47,750 bases of DNA. Origin: RGIG8785 sp045655245 (GTDB lineage Bacteria; Bacillota; Clostridia; RGIG8785). Position 1 is the first letter of the stretch, and every line of letters starts with the position of its first letter. Location of the stretch: assembly GCA_045655245.1 (NCBI GenBank), contig JAZOOX010000031.1:1-47750 (forward strand), in the 5' to 3' direction. This document shows positions 31,766 through 41,384 of the stretch, in pieces. Under the pieces are notes generated by a model. It made no database searches. It was not told where the DNA came from and saw only the letters and a program-made list of their open reading frames with translations. Made by a program: the position numbers and the translations under genes.

Positions 31766-33880
31766 ATGGCAAACTATCTGATGATTGTGGAGTCTCCCGC
31801 AAAAGCCAAAACGATTAAGAAATATTTGGGAAAAAACTACCACGTTTCGGCTTCTATGGGGCACATCCGTGATTTGCCGAAGAGCAAACTCGGCGTTGAT
31901 GTTGACAACGATTTTGAGCCTGACTATATTACCATCTACGGAAAAGGCGATTTGCTGTCCAAACTGAAAAAAGAGGCGAAAGCGGCGGACAAAGTATTCC
32001 TTGCAACCGACTCGGACCGCGAAGGAGAGGCGATTTCCTGGCATCTTGCCACCGCCTTAAATCTGGGGGAAGAGAAAAAAGGCTACCGCGTAACCTTTAA
32101 CGAAATTACCAAAACTGCTGTTCAAAACGCCATTAAAGCCCCTCGTGAGATTGACCAGGCTTTGGTTGATGCGCAGCAAGCGCGTCGTGTATTAGACCGT
32201 GTGGTCGGCTATAAAATCAGTCCGCTGTTGTGGAAAAAGGTCCGTAAAGGTCTTTCCGCCGGTCGGGTGCAGTCGGTTGCAACCCGTCTGATTTGTGACC
32301 GCGAAGACGAAATCGAGGCGTTTGTTCCCCAGGAATACTGGGAGCTGGTTGCCAAACTGTCCAACGGTAAGTCCCGTGGCAATTTCGAAGCAAAATTCCA
32401 CGGTAAAAAAAGTAAGATGACCGTCCGTTCTCAGGCGGAAATGGATGGTATTCTGGCAGACTTAAAGGCCGCATCTTATGTGGTCGAGACTCTTAAGACC
32501 AGTGAAAAGAAAAAGTACGCTCAACCGCCCTTTATTACCAGCACTCTGCAACAGGAAGCATCTCGCAAATTGGGCTTTAACGCTAAGCGCACCATGGACG
32601 CCGCGCAGCAGTTATACGAGGGTATTGCGGTTGACGGTCGGGGTCAGGTCGGTTTGATTACTTATATGAGAACGGACTCCTTGCGCATTTCTCAGGAAGC
32701 GTTGGCATCTGCTCGGGATTATATCGGCATCCACTATGGAACGAGCAACCTGCCGGCCACTCCTAACGTTTATCGCAGCAAGAAATCAGCGCAGGATGCT
32801 CACGAAGCCATCCGCCCCTCGGATGTCACCATCACCCCTGATATGTTGAAGGCAACCGCTTCGGTTAAACCGGATTTGTATAAGATTTATAAGCTGATTT
32901 GGGAGCGTTTCGTTGCCAGCCAGATGGTTCCTGCTATTTACGAGGTCCAGACGGCGGACATCCGTGCAGGGGAGTATTTGTTTAAAGCCAGCGGTTCAAA
33001 AATTGTTTTTGCGGGCTATAGCGCCGTTTATGCCGAAAAGAAGGAAGACGACGAAGAACTGTCCAAAAAATTGTTGCCCGAAATGACCAAGGGTCAGGAA
33101 CTGACCTTAAACGAACTGCTGCCCAGTCAGCACTTTACCCAGCCGCCCTCTCGCTATAGCGAAGCGGCGTTCATTCGTACCTTGGAAGAATTGGGCATTG
33201 GCCGACCCAGTACCTATGCACCGATTATTACTACCATCATTGCCCGCGGATATGTTGTCCGCAGCGAAAAGCTGTTGGCACCTACCGAGTTGGGGCGTTT
33301 GGTCAATAATATGATGTGCGAGTACTTCCCCGACATTGTAGACGTTGAGTTTACTGCAAGGATGGAAGAGGAACTGGACGAAGTTGAAAATGGTACTTTG
33401 GAATGGAAGGACATTCTGCGCCGTTTCTACGGGCCTTTCTCCGAAACCTTGTCGAAAGCGGAAAAGGAAGTAGAAAAAATCAAGATTCAGGACGAAGTAA
33501 CCGATGTGATTTGCGAAAAATGCGGACGGAACATGGTGGTTAAAATCGGAAAGTTCGGAAAATTCTTGGCTTGTCCCGGATTCCCTGCCTGCCGCAACTC
33601 CAAACCCATAGCTGTTCCCGCCGCAGGAACCTGCCCCCTTTGCGGCAAAAACTTGTTGGTGAAAAAGACCAAGCGAAACAAGAAGTACTTTGGTTGTGAA
33701 GATAATCCCAATTGCGGATTTATGACCTGGGACGAACCGATGAACGAAACTTGTCCCGAATGCGGCAAGACGCTGTTGAAGAAACTGTCGGGTAAACCCC
33801 GTAAGATCGTTTGTTCCAACGAGGGTTGTGATTATGAACGCCCCTTAAAAGCCGCCAAGAAAAAAGAGGAAAACGAATGA
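31766..33880 (+). CDS. topA: DNA topoisomerase I
   Basis: The 704-residue type IA enzyme relaxes negative supercoils. The TOPRIM domain begins IVESPAKAKTIKKYLG and has the acidic triad in TDSDREGEAI. The catalytic tyrosine is Y300 in LITYMRTDS. Three C-terminal zinc ribbons follow, with Cys pairs in CEKCGRN/CPGFPAC, CPLCGKN/CEDNPNC and CPECGKT/CSNEGC. AAAGGAG is upstream. The stop overlaps trmFO by 4 bases. Confidence 0.98.
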   Translation: MANYLMIVESPAKAKTIKKYLGKNYHVSASMGHIRDLPKSKLGVDVDNDFEPDYITIYGKGDLLSKLKKEAKAADKVFLATDSDREGEAISWHLATALNLGEEKKGYRVTFNEITKTAVQNAIKAPREIDQALVDAQQARRVLDRVVGYKISPLLWKKVRKGLSAGRVQSVATRLICDREDEIEAFVPQEYWELVAKLSNGKSRGNFEAKFHGKKSKMTVRSQAEMDGILADLKAASYVVETLKTSEKKKYAQPPFITSTLQQEASRKLGFNAKRTMDAAQQLYEGIAVDGRGQVGLITYMRTDSLRISQEALASARDYIGIHYGTSNLPATPNVYRSKKSAQDAHEAIRPSDVTITPDMLKATASVKPDLYKIYKLIWERFVASQMVPAIYEVQTADIRAGEYLFKASGSKIVFAGYSAVYAEKKEDDEELSKKLLPEMTKGQELTLNELLPSQHFTQPPSRYSEAAFIRTLEELGIGRPSTYAPIITTIIARGYVVRSEKLLAPTELGRLVNNMMCEYFPDIVDVEFTARMEEELDEVENGTLEWKDILRRFYGPFSETLSKAEKEVEKIKIQDEVTDVICEKCGRNMVVKIGKFGKFLACPGFPACRNSKPIAVPAAGTCPLCGKNLLVKKTKRNKKYFGCEDNPNCGFMTWDEPMNETCPECGKTLLKKLSGKPRKIVCSNEGCDYERPLKAAKKKEENE

Positions 33881-35181
33881 CTGTAACCGTTGTGGGTGCA
33901 GGCCTGGCAGGAAGCGAAGCGGCTTGGCAGTTGGCTGAGCGCGGTGTTTCCGTCCGTCTGTGCGAACAAAAACCAAAACAATATAGCCCTGCACACACCC
34001 GTCCTACTTTTGCCGAGCTGGTTTGCAGTAATTCCCTGCGTTCTGACCGCTTGGAGAACGGTGTGGGGCTTTTAAAGGCAGAAATGCGGAAGCTGAACGC
34101 TCTGATTATGCGGGCGGCGGATGCAACCCGTGTCCCTGCAGGGGGCGCCCTTGCCGTAGACCGTGACGCGTTTTCTCAAGCGGTGACTGACGCCATTTTA
34201 GGCCACCCCAATATCACCGTGGAGGAGGGCGAAATTACTGCCATTCCAGACGGTCCCTGCATCATTGCCAGCGGACCGTTGACCCAGGGAGCACTTTGGG
34301 ACGAGATCGGCGCTTTTTTGGGGAGTGAATACCTCTATTTTTACGATGCGGTTGCGCCCATTGTACGGGAGGACACCATCGACTTTGAAAAGGCCTTTTG
34401 GGCGGCACGCTATGACCGCGGTGAAGCGGATTATATCAATTGCCCCATGTCCCGTGAGGAGTATCAGGCGTTTTACAAAGCACTGATTTCGGCAGAGTGT
34501 GCGCCTTTGCACCAGTTTGAGAAACAACTCCATTTTGAAGGTTGTATGCCTGTAGAAGAACTGGCTCGCCGTGGCGAGCAAACCCTGCTGTTCGGCCCCT
34601 TAAAACCCGTTGGATTAAAAGACCCTAAGACGGGGAAAGAACCTTATGGTGTGGTACAATTGCGCCAGGACAACGGTGAGGGCACGCTGTTTAACATTGT
34701 CGGTTTCCAGACCCATTTAAAGTTTGGGGAGCAAAAAAGGGTGTTCCGTATGATTCCCGGTTTGGAAAATGCCGAGTTTGAGCGGTACGGTGTGATGCAC
34801 CGCAATACTTATATCCATTCGCCGACGCAAATGCGTCCTACATATCAGACCCAAAAACGTGAGGATTTGTTCTTTGCAGGGCAAATCACGGGCGTGGAAG
34901 GGTATGTGGAATCGGCGGCATCCGGTTTGGTAGCAGGAATCAACGCCGCACGCTTGGTTTTGGGGGAGGAGCCTTTGGTATTCCCGCAGGAGACGGCGCA
35001 TGGCGCTATGGCGCATTACATCACCCAATGTGTGGCTAAGAACTTTCAGCCCATGAATATGACCTTTGGGTTGCTTCCTTCCTGGCCCGAACGGATTCGG
35101 GACAAGGCGGAGCGATACCGCAGGATCTCCAACCGTGCTTTACAAGTGTTAGATGCTTTTATAACCGAAAAAAGGATATAA
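33877..35181 (+). CDS. trmFO: Methylenetetrahydrofolate-tRNA m5U54 methyltransferase TrmFO
   Basis: The 434-residue flavoprotein has the FAD motif VVGAGLAGSEAAWQLAERG, the conserved FAELVCSNSLRS with its cysteine near residue 50, and the C-terminal GQITGVEGYVESAASGLVAGINAA. It forms ribothymidine at position 54 of tRNA, using methylene-tetrahydrofolate. It is coupled to topA (ATGA overlap), an arrangement common in Firmicutes. Confidence 0.97.
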   Translation: MTVTVVGAGLAGSEAAWQLAERGVSVRLCEQKPKQYSPAHTRPTFAELVCSNSLRSDRLENGVGLLKAEMRKLNALIMRAADATRVPAGGALAVDRDAFSQAVTDAILGHPNITVEEGEITAIPDGPCIIASGPLTQGALWDEIGAFLGSEYLYFYDAVAPIVREDTIDFEKAFWAARYDRGEADYINCPMSREEYQAFYKALISAECAPLHQFEKQLHFEGCMPVEELARRGEQTLLFGPLKPVGLKDPKTGKEPYGVVQLRQDNGEGTLFNIVGFQTHLKFGEQKRVFRMIPGLENAEFERYGVMHRNTYIHSPTQMRPTYQTQKREDLFFAGQITGVEGYVESAASGLVAGINAARLVLGEEPLVFPQETAHGAMAHYITQCVAKNFQPMNMTFGLLPSWPERIRDKAERYRRISNRALQVLDAFITEKRI

Positions 35182-35211
35182 AAAACCGACCCAGAGGGGT
35201 CGGTTTTCTTG
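35182..35211. terminator. Bidirectional terminator between trmFO and the EF-G paralogue
   Basis: An 11-bp stem (35182-35192 with 35197-35207), with loop AGAG. A-run on the left and T-run on the right, so it can terminate both converging transcripts. Confidence 0.92.
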
Positions 35212-37272
35212 TTATTCGGCTTTTGACTCGGCAATGACTTTCTCTGCAACATTGGGCGGTGCTTCCTGATACCGTTCAAAGGTCAGAGAGAACCTGCCGA
35301 TCCCCTGTGTGATCGAGCGGAGGTCGGTGGCGTAGCGATGCATTTCTGCCATCGGTACTTCTGCCGTGATTTCCTGCAGACCGCTTTGGGTGTGTTCCAT
35401 CCCCAAAACCTGACCGCGACGTTTGTTCAGGTCGCCGATGATGTCGCCCATATACTTTTCGGGTACGGTGACAACGGTACGACCGATGGGCTCCAGCAAA
35501 ACGGGAGAAGCCTCTTCAAGACCTTTCTTGTATGCCAGACCTGCGGCAATCTTGAACGCCATTTCCGAAGAGTCAACGGGGTGGTAAGAGCCGTCCACCA
35601 GAGTGGCTTTTAAGCCGACAACGGGGTAACCTGCCAAAACACCCTTTTGGATGCATTCCAAAAGACCCTTTTCAACGGCGGGGAAGTAGTTTTTCGGAAC
35701 CGAGCCGCCAAAGATTTTTTCTTCGAAAACAAAGTCGTCGGAACCGGAAGGCTCGAACTCAATCCAGACATGCCCGAATTGCCCGTGACCGCCCGATTGT
35801 TTCTTGTGTTTCCCTTCGACCTTGACTTTTTTCCGTAAGGTTTCCCGGTAAGCGACGCGGGGTTCCACCAGCTCCACTTCAACGCCGAATTTGGTCTTTA
35901 ATTTACTGGTGATAACGTCCAAATGTTGTTCACCAACACCCGAAATCAGCATCTGCTTGGTTTCTTTATTGGTGAAGACCTTAAAGGACGGGTCTTCATC
36001 CATCAGTTTGGTCAGACCCGCGCTGATTTTTTCCTCGTCCCCCTTTGCCTTGGGGAGAATTGCCATAGACAGGACGGGAGAGGGGAATTCAATCTTGGGC
36101 AACGTCAGCACCCGTTTTTCAGAACAAAGGGTGTCGCCCGTTTTGGCACCGGGGAGTTTTCCGACAGCACCGATGTCACCTGCGGTTAACACAGGGGTAT
36201 CCGTTTGCTTTTTACCGCAGAGGAAGAAAAGTTTTCCCATCTTGACCGGTTCACCCGTGCGGACATTCAAGACCGTTTGGTCGGCTTTTAAGGTGCCGGC
36301 ATAGGCTTTAATAAAGGAGATTTTGCCCACATAGGGGTCGGCAATGGTTTTGAATACCAAACCTGCAAAGGGATCCTCTTCACGGCAGGGGAGCTCCTGT
36401 TCTTCGCCGCCGATATCGGCTTTGATCAGATTCCCTTCATCCGGCGAGGGTAAGTACTTAACGATGGCATCTAACAGGGTGAGGATGCCGACGTTTTCGG
36501 TTGCAGAGCCTGCGTAGACAGGGGTGACCGTACCGTCTTTGATACCGGCACGAAGGGCTTTTTTCAGTTCGTCGTCGGTAAAGGGTTCGTCATTAAAGAA
36601 TTTTTCCATCAGCGCATCGTCGGTCGAGGCAACCGCTTCGTTTAACATATCCCGAATGGGGGACAGCTTTTCAATCAGGTGTGCAGGCGGTTCGCTGCGG
36701 ACCAACTTGCCGTCCTGACGGACATGGGCGTGCATGTTGATAACATTGACATAGCCGATGAGTTTGCCGTCTTCCATCAGCGGGTATTCCAACGGAGCTA
36801 CCGTTTTGCCGAACACTTGACGGAGTTGGTCTAAGACCTTTTCAAAATCGGCATGGTCGGCGTCCAGCTTATTGACAAAAAACGCTTTTGCAAGACCCAG
36901 TTCGGTTGCCCGGGCGTATGCCAGTTCAGTGCCTACCGAAACGCCGGACTTGCCTGAAACGACAATCAGTGCCGCGTCGGCAACACGAAGTGCCTCTAAC
37001 TGTTCTCCCACAAAGTCGAAGTATCCGGGCGTGTCGATGATGTTGACCTTTGCCTCGTTCCATTCCAGCGGAGCAAGGGCAGTAGCGACCGAAACCTTAC
37101 GGCGAATTTCTTCGGGGTCGTGGTCGGTGGTTGCCGTTCCGTCGGCGACCTTGCCCAGGCGGTCAATAACGCCGGCATTTAACAGCATTGCTTCTACCAG
37201 AGAGGTCTTTCCGGCGTGGCCATGCCCGATTAAGCATACATTGCGGATTTTATCGACAGAGTATTGTTGCAT
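35212..37272 (-). CDS. Elongation factor G-like GTPase (EF-G paralogue)
   Basis: The 686-residue translational GTPase has G1 GHGHAGKTSL (17-26), G3 DTPGYFDF, G4 NKLD and G5 AGSATEN, then domains II-V (domain IV with GGHGQFGHVWIEFEP and GGSVPKNYFPAVEKG, domain V with RRGQVLGME). It resembles the second EF-G type found beside canonical EF-G in many Clostridia. It is a stand-alone gene with its own promoter, away from the str operon, which argues against it being the housekeeping FusA. Roles proposed for such paralogues include a slow or specialised translocase or recycling; not decidable here. Confidence 0.9.
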   Translation of the reverse strand: MQQYSVDKIRNVCLIGHGHAGKTSLVEAMLLNAGVIDRLGKVADGTATTDHDPEEIRRKVSVATALAPLEWNEAKVNIIDTPGYFDFVGEQLEALRVADAALIVVSGKSGVSVGTELAYARATELGLAKAFFVNKLDADHADFEKVLDQLRQVFGKTVAPLEYPLMEDGKLIGYVNVINMHAHVRQDGKLVRSEPPAHLIEKLSPIRDMLNEAVASTDDALMEKFFNDEPFTDDELKKALRAGIKDGTVTPVYAGSATENVGILTLLDAIVKYLPSPDEGNLIKADIGGEEQELPCREEDPFAGLVFKTIADPYVGKISFIKAYAGTLKADQTVLNVRTGEPVKMGKLFFLCGKKQTDTPVLTAGDIGAVGKLPGAKTGDTLCSEKRVLTLPKIEFPSPVLSMAILPKAKGDEEKISAGLTKLMDEDPSFKVFTNKETKQMLISGVGEQHLDVITSKLKTKFGVEVELVEPRVAYRETLRKKVKVEGKHKKQSGGHGQFGHVWIEFEPSGSDDFVFEEKIFGGSVPKNYFPAVEKGLLECIQKGVLAGYPVVGLKATLVDGSYHPVDSSEMAFKIAAGLAYKKGLEEASPVLLEPIGRTVVTVPEKYMGDIIGDLNKRRGQVLGMEHTQSGLQEITAEVPMAEMHRYATDLRSITQGIGRFSLTFERYQEAPPNVAEKVIAESKAE

Positions 37273-37323
37273 TGTTACGTCCCCCTTTTGGTTTTGAGAT
37301 GCTAATGCGTCCCTTTGTTATAC

Positions 37324-37352
37324 ATTATAAACAATTATTTACATCAATGCAA
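37324..37352 (-). promoter_or_regulatory. Sigma-A promoter for the EF-G paralogue
   Basis: On the minus strand TTGCAT (37352-37347), 17 bases, TATAAT (37329-37324). Confidence 0.85.
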
Positions 37353-37406
37353 GAACTTTTTTGTATAAATTGCAGAAAAGTAGTGGGAAAGCGCTAAAAA
37401 AACCCG

Positions 37407-37435
37407 TTGACGGAACGGGGAAAATATGATATAAA
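37407..37435 (+). promoter_or_regulatory. Sigma-A promoter for the SLH-domain protein
   Basis: TTGACG (37407-37412), 17 bases, TATAAA (37430-37435) with TGA before it. The -35 overlaps a 6-bp inverted repeat (CCCGTT/AACGGG) that could be an operator. Confidence 0.82.
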
Positions 37436-37474
37436 ATAAGAAAGGATAAAACAATTTGAAGTGAGGCGAAAAAG

Positions 37475-40177
37475 ATGTTAAAACGCGGTTTAGGATTGCT
37501 GTTGGCAATTACTTTCGTTTTAGGAGCACTCCCCGTTGGAGCGGCTTTTTCGGATGTCCCCGAAACCCTGACACAGGGCGAGGCCATCGAGGTACTGTCC
37601 GGGTTAGGTCTGATTGCAGGATATGACGAGGGCGGAAAGAAGCTTTTTAAGCCCGAGGGGCAGATTACCCGCGCAGAGTTCACGGCAATGCTGACCCGTG
37701 CACTGAAAATGGCACAGATCGGCGCAGTCGCCAAAACACCTTTTGATGATGTTGCGGATGACCATTGGGCGTCGGCGAATATTCGTGTTGCCTATGACAT
37801 GGGCATCATTGCGGGGTACGATGCAAAAACCTTTGGTCCGGAGGATAACGTTACTTATGAGCAGGCTGTCAAGATGATGGTTTGTGCACTGGGGTTTGGC
37901 AATGTGGCACTTTCCCGCGGCGGGTACCCCACCGGGTACTTAAACGTGGCTTATGAAAAAAAGATTATGGACAAGATCAGCGGCGGTGGTTCCAAACCTG
38001 CAACTCGCGCTGATATTGCTCAGATGATTTATAATTCCTTTCATGTTGCCATCGCCATCGAAAACGGTATCAATCCTGACGGCACTCCCAATTACATCGT
38101 AGAGCGGGGCAGGACGTTACTGACCGAAAAGCTGGAACTGGATTATGAAGAAGGCCAGGTTACGGGTAACCGATTGACTCGTCTGGACGGAGCCGACGGG
38201 GTTTCCAAAAAAGGGTTTATCGAAATTGCTGGTGAACTGTATGCCGTCGACGACGCGTATGATACCGATGCTCTTTTGGGTCGTAATGTAGAGGTCTACT
38301 ACAGTGTGGACGAAATTACCGGTACCAAAAAGGTTCAGTTCCTGCGCTTACCCAAGAAAGACAACGTTACCGTTACGATAAAACATGATGATATCGAAGA
38401 GGTTACTGATTCCGCTTTGACTTACACTACTGCTACGGGCGATACCGAGAAGTTAGAGTACTCCTCTTTGAAGGTGATCTACAATAAGAAATTTGCTCCC
38501 GGCAAACCCTCTGAGTTGCTGGACATCCGTACAGGCAGTGTGACCCTACTGGACGCAGACAATGACGATAACTTTGACGTCGCCTTTGTCAGCGAATATG
38601 AGGTAATCCACGTAAACAAAGTGGACACCGTAAATTATGTCGTCACCGACTACAACTCGGGCGACCGCATTACGATTAAGCCCGTAAACGAGCCGTCGGG
38701 CGACCGTCTGCTGTTGTATAAGGACGGTGCAGAAGTTCCCTTTAACACCATCCGTAACCACACCACCCTTTGCGTGTACGCGTCCAAGAACACGGAGGGC
38801 GACAAACTGACCGAAGTAGTGCTCGTTCAAAAGTCCGTTCGTGGCAAAATTGAAAAGATCAAGGGCGGCAAGTATACCATCGCAGGGAAAGAGTACGGTA
38901 CTTCTTACTATTTAAATGATACCCTGTCTTTGGGGCAGGAATCTACCTTCTATCTGGATGCCGACGGTAATATCGTAGACATCACTGCAGTTGCCTTGGC
39001 GGGTGCTAAGCTGTACGGTTATTTGGTTGACGTAAGAATGAACGAAAACACCGAAACACTGACCTTGCGCCTGATTCCCGCAGGGGAGGAGACGATAGAG
39101 TCCTACGAATGTGCGGAAATGACCGTCTTGGACGGTGTACAGGAAAAAGACCATAGCTTGATTCGTACCCGGCTGGCGGCCGCCGCGCAGGAGACCAATA
39201 AAGACCCCGACGCACGGAACGCCGAGTACTCTCAGTTGATCATGTACGGCGTTTCCAAGGACAAAGTAAACGCCATCAACACGTTGATCGAAAGCGGGGC
39301 AGAAACACCAACCACGAACTTAACTCCTTTCAGCACATTGGGTGAATACACGGGTAACTACCTGGCGTCGAAGAAAAAGTTTGACTTTAACTCGGGTATT
39401 ACAGTAGGCTCTGCAACCAAGATTTTTGTTGTTCCCTCTGACCGTAAACAATTCTCCGAATACACCAGTACCCTGAATTTGAAAGATGGAAAAGAATACA
39501 CCGTCGAGGCCTTTGAAAAGAGCACGGTAGGCGTTGCGGGAGCCATCGTTATTTACGGCGGTGCATCCATCGATGAAATTGCCGTTGATGCGCCGCTCTA
39601 TCTGGTTACCGCCGAACTGGAAAGCATGGTTAACGAAGACGAAGAAAGCATCTTGCGTATCCCCGTACTGGATGTCCAAACGGGTGCTGAGACAGTCTTT
39701 GACGCCAGCGCAGAAGACACGGTCGCCGCTGCTTTGGAAAAAGGCGACGTCATCCGTTTTGCCACCGATTCTGAGGGTGCGATCCGTACCAACAAGCTGG
39801 AGTTGCTCTTTAGTCCGGACGGCGAATTGCCGCCGTTAGGGGAACGCGAGCGGGAAGACACTTCTGCCTTTAAAGTTCGTTACGGTACGATGTACAGTAC
39901 CGATACCTCGGGCAAACAGTTCCTGTTCACCCATATCTTCCCCGACGAAGGCTCTTCCGCGGACGCCCGTGACTTATACTCCTACAGTGACGCCAAGATT
40001 TTTGTATATGACACCACAGCTGAAAAGGAAGCCGACCGCATCATCAGGCATGACACCGCTGCCAGCAACATCGCATATGCACAGACAATCCACCAAGTTC
40101 CTGCAGGAACCCGCCCGTCTACCACATTCCTGCATATTTCTTCTAATAAAGTTAAGTTTATTTACATCGTCCGCTGA
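37475..40177 (+). CDS. Secreted S-layer homology (SLH) domain protein with large unknown region
   Basis: The 900-residue protein has a Sec signal peptide (about 1-23, cleavage near VGAA/F). Three SLH repeats follow at about 25-76 (FSDVPE, somewhat degenerate), 90-140 (FDDVADDHWA to MMVCALG) and 151-188. SLH domains bind pyruvylated wall polymers, so it is probably anchored to the cell wall. The remaining 700 or so residues are beta-rich, acidic and without a family I recognise; DADNDDNFD at 360-368 looks like a calcium loop. There is no sortase motif. It is a single gene with its own promoter and terminator, suggesting an abundant surface or S-layer protein. Confidence 0.88.
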   Translation: MLKRGLGLLLAITFVLGALPVGAAFSDVPETLTQGEAIEVLSGLGLIAGYDEGGKKLFKPEGQITRAEFTAMLTRALKMAQIGAVAKTPFDDVADDHWASANIRVAYDMGIIAGYDAKTFGPEDNVTYEQAVKMMVCALGFGNVALSRGGYPTGYLNVAYEKKIMDKISGGGSKPATRADIAQMIYNSFHVAIAIENGINPDGTPNYIVERGRTLLTEKLELDYEEGQVTGNRLTRLDGADGVSKKGFIEIAGELYAVDDAYDTDALLGRNVEVYYSVDEITGTKKVQFLRLPKKDNVTVTIKHDDIEEVTDSALTYTTATGDTEKLEYSSLKVIYNKKFAPGKPSELLDIRTGSVTLLDADNDDNFDVAFVSEYEVIHVNKVDTVNYVVTDYNSGDRITIKPVNEPSGDRLLLYKDGAEVPFNTIRNHTTLCVYASKNTEGDKLTEVVLVQKSVRGKIEKIKGGKYTIAGKEYGTSYYLNDTLSLGQESTFYLDADGNIVDITAVALAGAKLYGYLVDVRMNENTETLTLRLIPAGEETIESYECAEMTVLDGVQEKDHSLIRTRLAAAAQETNKDPDARNAEYSQLIMYGVSKDKVNAINTLIESGAETPTTNLTPFSTLGEYTGNYLASKKKFDFNSGITVGSATKIFVVPSDRKQFSEYTSTLNLKDGKEYTVEAFEKSTVGVAGAIVIYGGASIDEIAVDAPLYLVTAELESMVNEDEESILRIPVLDVQTGAETVFDASAEDTVAAALEKGDVIRFATDSEGAIRTNKLELLFSPDGELPPLGEREREDTSAFKVRYGTMYSTDTSGKQFLFTHIFPDEGSSADARDLYSYSDAKIFVYDTTAEKEADRIIRHDTAASNIAYAQTIHQVPAGTRPSTTFLHISSNKVKFIYIVR

Positions 40178-40190
40178 ACCAAAGACAGAC

Positions 40191-40218
40191 GCCGCCCCCC
40201 GTGGGGCGGCATTTTTTT
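40191..40218 (+). terminator. Terminator of the SLH gene
   Basis: An 8-bp all-G/C stem (40191-40198 with 40203-40210), with loop CCGT, followed by A and seven T residues. Confidence 0.93.
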
Positions 40219-40229
40219 GCAAAAAACTA

Positions 40230-40258
40230 TTGACAAGGGCGGAAGAAAGTGGTATAAA
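40230..40258 (+). promoter_or_regulatory. Sigma-A promoter of the hrcA heat-shock operon
   Basis: TTGACA (40230-40235), 17-base spacer, TATAAA (40253-40258). The CIRCE operator starts 9 bases after the -10, at the expected transcription start. Confidence 0.93.
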
Positions 40259-40266
40259 TATAACAG

Positions 40267-40293
40267 TTAGCACTCTCGGTCTTAGAGTGCTAA
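40267..40293. promoter_or_regulatory. CIRCE operator (HrcA binding site)
   Basis: Exact TTAGCACTC, 9 bases, GAGTGCTAA. HrcA bound here represses the operon, with release on heat shock when GroE is titrated. Confidence 0.98.
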
Positions 40294-40316
40294 AACAAAA
40301 AAGAGGGGGAAGCAAA

Positions 40317-41384
40317 ATGGATCTCAGTCTGCGGAAACAACAGATTTTAAAATTGATCATTGATGATTATATCCATTATGCCGAACCCATTGGGTCCAAA
40401 ACCCTTCTCTCAAGGCATGACATTGGGGTAAGTTCGGCCACCATCCGTAACGAGATGGCAGAGTTGGAGAATTTGGGCTTTTTGGAACAGCCTCACACCT
40501 CGGCAGGTCGGGCGCCTACCCACAAAGGGTATCGGTTTTATGTGGATTCCCTGATGCACCGACCGATGCTGACTGCCTCTGAAGCAGAACGGTTTGCCGC
40601 TGTATTAAACGAAAAGATCACGAATCATGATCGATTGGTCGAACGGCTTTCCTCGGCGCTGTCCGATTTGACGGGGTACACCGTTGCGGTGCTAAGACCC
40701 GAAATCAAAAAAGCGTACCTGCGGCATATTGAACTGTTACCCATTGATATGCAAAATGTGGTCATCGTCATTGTCACGGGCGAGGGGATCGTGAAAAACA
40801 AACTGATCCGCATGGATGTAGCGGTGCAACCCCAATTTATTTATCGGCTTTCCCGGGTGTTGCAAGAACGGTTGATCGGTCTTTCTATGGCGGAAATCAG
40901 CCTGTCCAAACTGGACGAAATCCGCGCAGTGATGTCCACCAACCACAGCGTCCTTGCCCCCGTATTGGGTTTTATCAGTGAGGTATTCGAGCATGAGGAC
41001 GAGCGGGACGTGTTTTTAGAGGGCGCGTCCAACCTGTTCCGCTTTCCTGAGTATCAGGACCTGGCGCGGATGCAGTCTTTTTATCGGTTTTTAGAAAGCA
41101 AACGGGGTATTTTGGCGTTTTTAACCGAAAACGCGCCTCGTATCCGCATCTCCATCGGTGCGGAAAACGGTTATGATGAACTGCGGGACTGCAGTACGGT
41201 AACGGGTACTTACCGCCTGGGATCCCTATCCGCAGGACGGCTCGCCGTTATCGGACCTACGAGAATGGATTACTCGAAAGTAGTCGGGTTGGTTGACTAT
41301 ATGACTCGGCGGCTTTCTACAATATTAGACAGAGAGGAAGAGAGTAATGAGTACGAAACCCGAGACCTCGCCCGATACTACTGA
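40317..41384 (+). CDS. hrcA: Heat-inducible transcription repressor HrcA
   Basis: The 355-residue repressor has an N-terminal winged helix (LRKQQILKLIIDDYI, SSATIRNEMAELENLGFLEQPHTSAGR) and the HrcA effector domain. The ATG at 40317 follows AGAGGGGGA and gives the standard start; an upstream extension through the promoter and CIRCE was rejected. It binds the CIRCE site just upstream, so it is autoregulated. Its 3' end overlaps grpE by 38 bases. Confidence 0.97.
   Translation: MDLSLRKQQILKLIIDDYIHYAEPIGSKTLLSRHDIGVSSATIRNEMAELENLGFLEQPHTSAGRAPTHKGYRFYVDSLMHRPMLTASEAERFAAVLNEKITNHDRLVERLSSALSDLTGYTVAVLRPEIKKAYLRHIELLPIDMQNVVIVIVTGEGIVKNKLIRMDVAVQPQFIYRLSRVLQERLIGLSMAEISLSKLDEIRAVMSTNHSVLAPVLGFISEVFEHEDERDVFLEGASNLFRFPEYQDLARMQSFYRFLESKRGILAFLTENAPRIRISIGAENGYDELRDCSTVTGTYRLGSLSAGRLAVIGPTRMDYSKVVGLVDYMTRRLSTILDREEESNEYETRDLARYY

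Noticed and set aside
39969..40316. Longer HrcA start through the SLH gene 3' end, promoter and CIRCE
   Set aside because: It would translate a terminator, promoter and operator; the normal HrcA start at 40317 has its own ribosome site.
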